The notes under the pieces: generated by a model | Database searches by the model: none | Told to the model about the DNA's origin: nothing | The model's input: only the letters and a program-made list of their open reading frames with translations | Assembly: GCA_005222975.1 (NCBI GenBank) | Contig: NJBI01000035.1 | Span: 1 to 35,867 of the forward strand | Source: Promethearchaeota archaeon Loki_b31 | Lineage (GTDB): Archaea; Asgardarchaeota; Lokiarchaeia; Sigyniarchaeales; SOKP01 | Reading direction: 5' to 3' | Length of the DNA stretch: 35,867 nucleotides | Shown: positions 34,362 through 35,867 of the stretch, one piece after another | Layout: every line of letters starts with the position of its first letter | How positions within the stretch are numbered: the first letter of the stretch is position 1 | Translations under genes and position numbers: made by a program

Positions 34362-35705
34362 TCATTCTAAATTGATAAATCCTTGGTTAATTTTTAGCAT
34401 TTCTTCAAACATTTCTTCGGCTTTTGATGCGTTTCCTATGGTTGGGTCCAACAGTAAAGCTTGAAATGCAATATCCTTTGATTTTTTAAGAATTGCTTCT
34501 ACTACTAAGTCTTGAACTGAAGCTTGATTGCGTAGTAATGCTGCTAACCCTTTTGGATAATCTCCAAGCTTAATTGCCTTTAATCCGCTCTTAGTAACAA
34601 TTGCAGGGCATTCCACAACTAAATCGCGAGGTATATTAGTAATTACATCCTCGTTCGGTAAATTTACTGAAGCCTCTTCATGATTAGAATCAGTTTTTAT
34701 ACCTTCAATAATAGGAATCGCTCTTTCATAATCGGGTTTTACAAGACGCGCACCTTTTCCTCTTTTTATTGACTTTTGGATTCTTCTTCCAATTAACAAT
34801 GTGAGACCTTTATAACCGTTATAAAACGCTCTTACTCCCTCGATGTTTGCTTTTTCCCAACCCCACGATATATACTCTCCATAATGGGAATCTTGCGTAT
34901 ACGGAATGTACCCAAACTTTTCAAGGATGTATTTAATCAAATCAACATCGTAGGGGAATCCAATAACGTTACTCAGATATTCCGGAGCCCTTTTTCTAAG
35001 ATCAGGATACGCATCTTTATTCTTATCAATATACCGTATTGATAGGAGAACACCAAAATGATTTAATCCTCCAGCTCTCATCTCAAGATTAGAAAGTGGA
35101 GTGTTAAGTATCTTGGAATAATGACGTACAAATCCAGGAAATTCGTGACATAAACCCACAAAATTTATCGAAGGAAATTTTCGCTTGATAGCTAAACAGA
35201 TTCTACTCATAGGATTTGAATAATTAATAACAAAGGCATCAGGGCAGATTTTATTGATGTCATCACAAATTTCGAGGATCGGAGGAATCACTCGTAATGA
35301 ATGAAATAATCCTCCCGGACCTCCATTTTCGCCCATAACTTGTTTATTGCCATACTTACGAGGAGTTTCGTAATCTAAATCAAACCATTTAAATCTTGGA
35401 CCGACTTCTATAGAATTTATTATAAAAGTAGCATTTTTCAAAGCTTTTTTCCTATCAATTGTGAACTCTAGTTCAAAATCCAAATGTTTCTGCTCGATTG
35501 CATCTTTACACGACTGGGTTACTAAATCTAAGTTAGTCTCATTGATGTCATGCAAACTTATTGTAGAACCTTGTAAAACATCGCTATTAATTATACTCCC
35601 AACTGAACCCAATCCAAATTGTAAAGAGCCAGCTCCAATTATTACAATCTTTTCCTTTTTTGTCAAATTCTTCATTCTTGAATGTCTAATTAAATTAAGT
35701 AACAT
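34362..35705 (-). CDS. Glycoside hydrolase family 4 (NAD-dependent alpha-glucosidase/galacturonidase type)
   Basis: A 447-residue protein; a second ATG at 35675 gives a start closer to the family's usual N-terminus (MKNLTKKEKIVIIGAGSLQ). Features: the NAD-binding GAGSLQFG (about 26-33), INSIEVGPR, NYSNPMSRICLAI (NxSNP motif), GLCHEFPG (Cys and His bind Mn2+) and GGLNHFG. GH4 enzymes use NAD+ and Mn2+ to open glycosidic bonds by oxidation and elimination, so they take alpha- or beta-sugars. The exact substrate is not visible. It faces the peptidase gene, ten bases away. The GPH symporter and sulfatase nearby point to sugar uptake and breakdown. Confidence 0.9.
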   Translation of the reverse strand: MLLNLIRHSRMKNLTKKEKIVIIGAGSLQFGLGSVGSIINSDVLQGSTISLHDINETNLDLVTQSCKDAIEQKHLDFELEFTIDRKKALKNATFIINSIEVGPRFKWFDLDYETPRKYGNKQVMGENGGPGGLFHSLRVIPPILEICDDINKICPDAFVINYSNPMSRICLAIKRKFPSINFVGLCHEFPGFVRHYSKILNTPLSNLEMRAGGLNHFGVLLSIRYIDKNKDAYPDLRKRAPEYLSNVIGFPYDVDLIKYILEKFGYIPYTQDSHYGEYISWGWEKANIEGVRAFYNGYKGLTLLIGRRIQKSIKRGKGARLVKPDYERAIPIIEGIKTDSNHEEASVNLPNEDVITNIPRDLVVECPAIVTKSGLKAIKLGDYPKGLAALLRNQASVQDLVVEAILKKSKDIAFQALLLDPTIGNASKAEEMFEEMLKINQGFINLE

Positions 35706-35727
35706 ATTTAATTAGAAAGTAAAAAAC

Positions 35728-35867
35728 TTATGAATTTTCTAATAAGTCATACAAAGATTTCACCACAAAATCTTCTTTTTTAACTTTTAAATAAACTGGT
35801 TCAGATGAGTATATTAATTCTAAATTTTTTAACGAAATAAGTCGAGTTTCATTTGGTTCCATGGAAA
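35728..35867 (-). CDS. C-terminal end of a further gene (cut by window edge) or a 44-aa protein
   Basis: The minus strand is open from the window end to TAA at 35728, about 46 codons, ending LYDLLENS. An ATG at 35862 could start a 44-residue protein, but the frame is also open to the edge. It lies just upstream of the GH4 gene on the same strand. No family is recognised. Confidence 0.4.
   Translation of the reverse strand, partial: SMEPNETRLISLKNLELIYSSEPVYLKVKKEDFVVKSLYDLLENS

Overview
This AT-rich window looks like a piece of a Lokiarchaeia-type (Asgard/Promethearchaeota) archaeal genome. Four things point there: a Rag/Gtr1-like small GTPase with its own C-terminal domain; archaeal HTH-10 regulator and DRG-type GTPase genes; a large set of Hdr/MvhD/FrhB redox genes; and genes that read UGA as selenocysteine, with a eukaryote-like SECIS hairpin in the 3' UTR, a combination published for Lokiarchaeota. 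No rRNA, tRNA or CRISPR array was seen. The lineage is an inference.

Layout. Positions 1-5282 (minus strand): the start of a DRG GTPase, a Rag-like GTPase, an FrhB-like iron-sulfur flavoprotein, a HEAT-repeat protein and an HTH-10 regulator. A perfect 16-bp palindrome then separates the regulator from a divergent NAD-dependent epimerase (5461-6606). Positions 6918-16421 (plus strand): a tight redox cluster of Sec-HdrA (four in-frame UGA), Sec-MvhD (two in-frame UGA), SECIS, two FrhB-like proteins, an HdrD-like (HdrC+HdrB) protein and a tandem double HdrA. Positions 16590-20390: an AT-rich insert with a HEPN-like protein split by one UAG and a GIY-YIG nuclease-like protein. Positions 20526-24048: the all-cysteine counterparts, MvhD and a second double HdrA that lacks an internal domain. 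Positions 24104-35867: an MFS exporter, two small membrane proteins, a membrane-embedded M28 peptidase, a GPH sugar symporter, a sulfatase, an AlaX-type editing protein, an M28/DUF4910-like peptidase, a GH4 glycosidase and the end of one more gene.

How the genes may work together. The 6.9-16.4 kb cluster carries the parts of a flavin-based electron-bifurcating heterodisulfide-reductase-like complex. FrhB modules would exchange electrons with F420, MvhD would link to HdrA, HdrA would hold the FAD where electrons split, and the HdrD-like protein would carry two CCG-type cluster sites. No hydrogenase or formate dehydrogenase catalytic subunit is in the window, so the donor and final acceptor are unknown. 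Every one of the six in-frame UGA codons sits where a paralogue in this same window, or the family, has cysteine. The hairpin at 9342-9383 has a UGA/GA kink-turn core flanked by long pairing, and is the only such element I found for both genes. The 28-35 kb part (GPH symporter, sulfatase, GH4, peptidases) suggests use of sugars, sulfated compounds and peptides.

Two genes (HdrD-like, AlaX) have no ATG/GTG/TTG at the position homology requires and seem to start at ATA/ATT and CTG; this is either real or sequence error.
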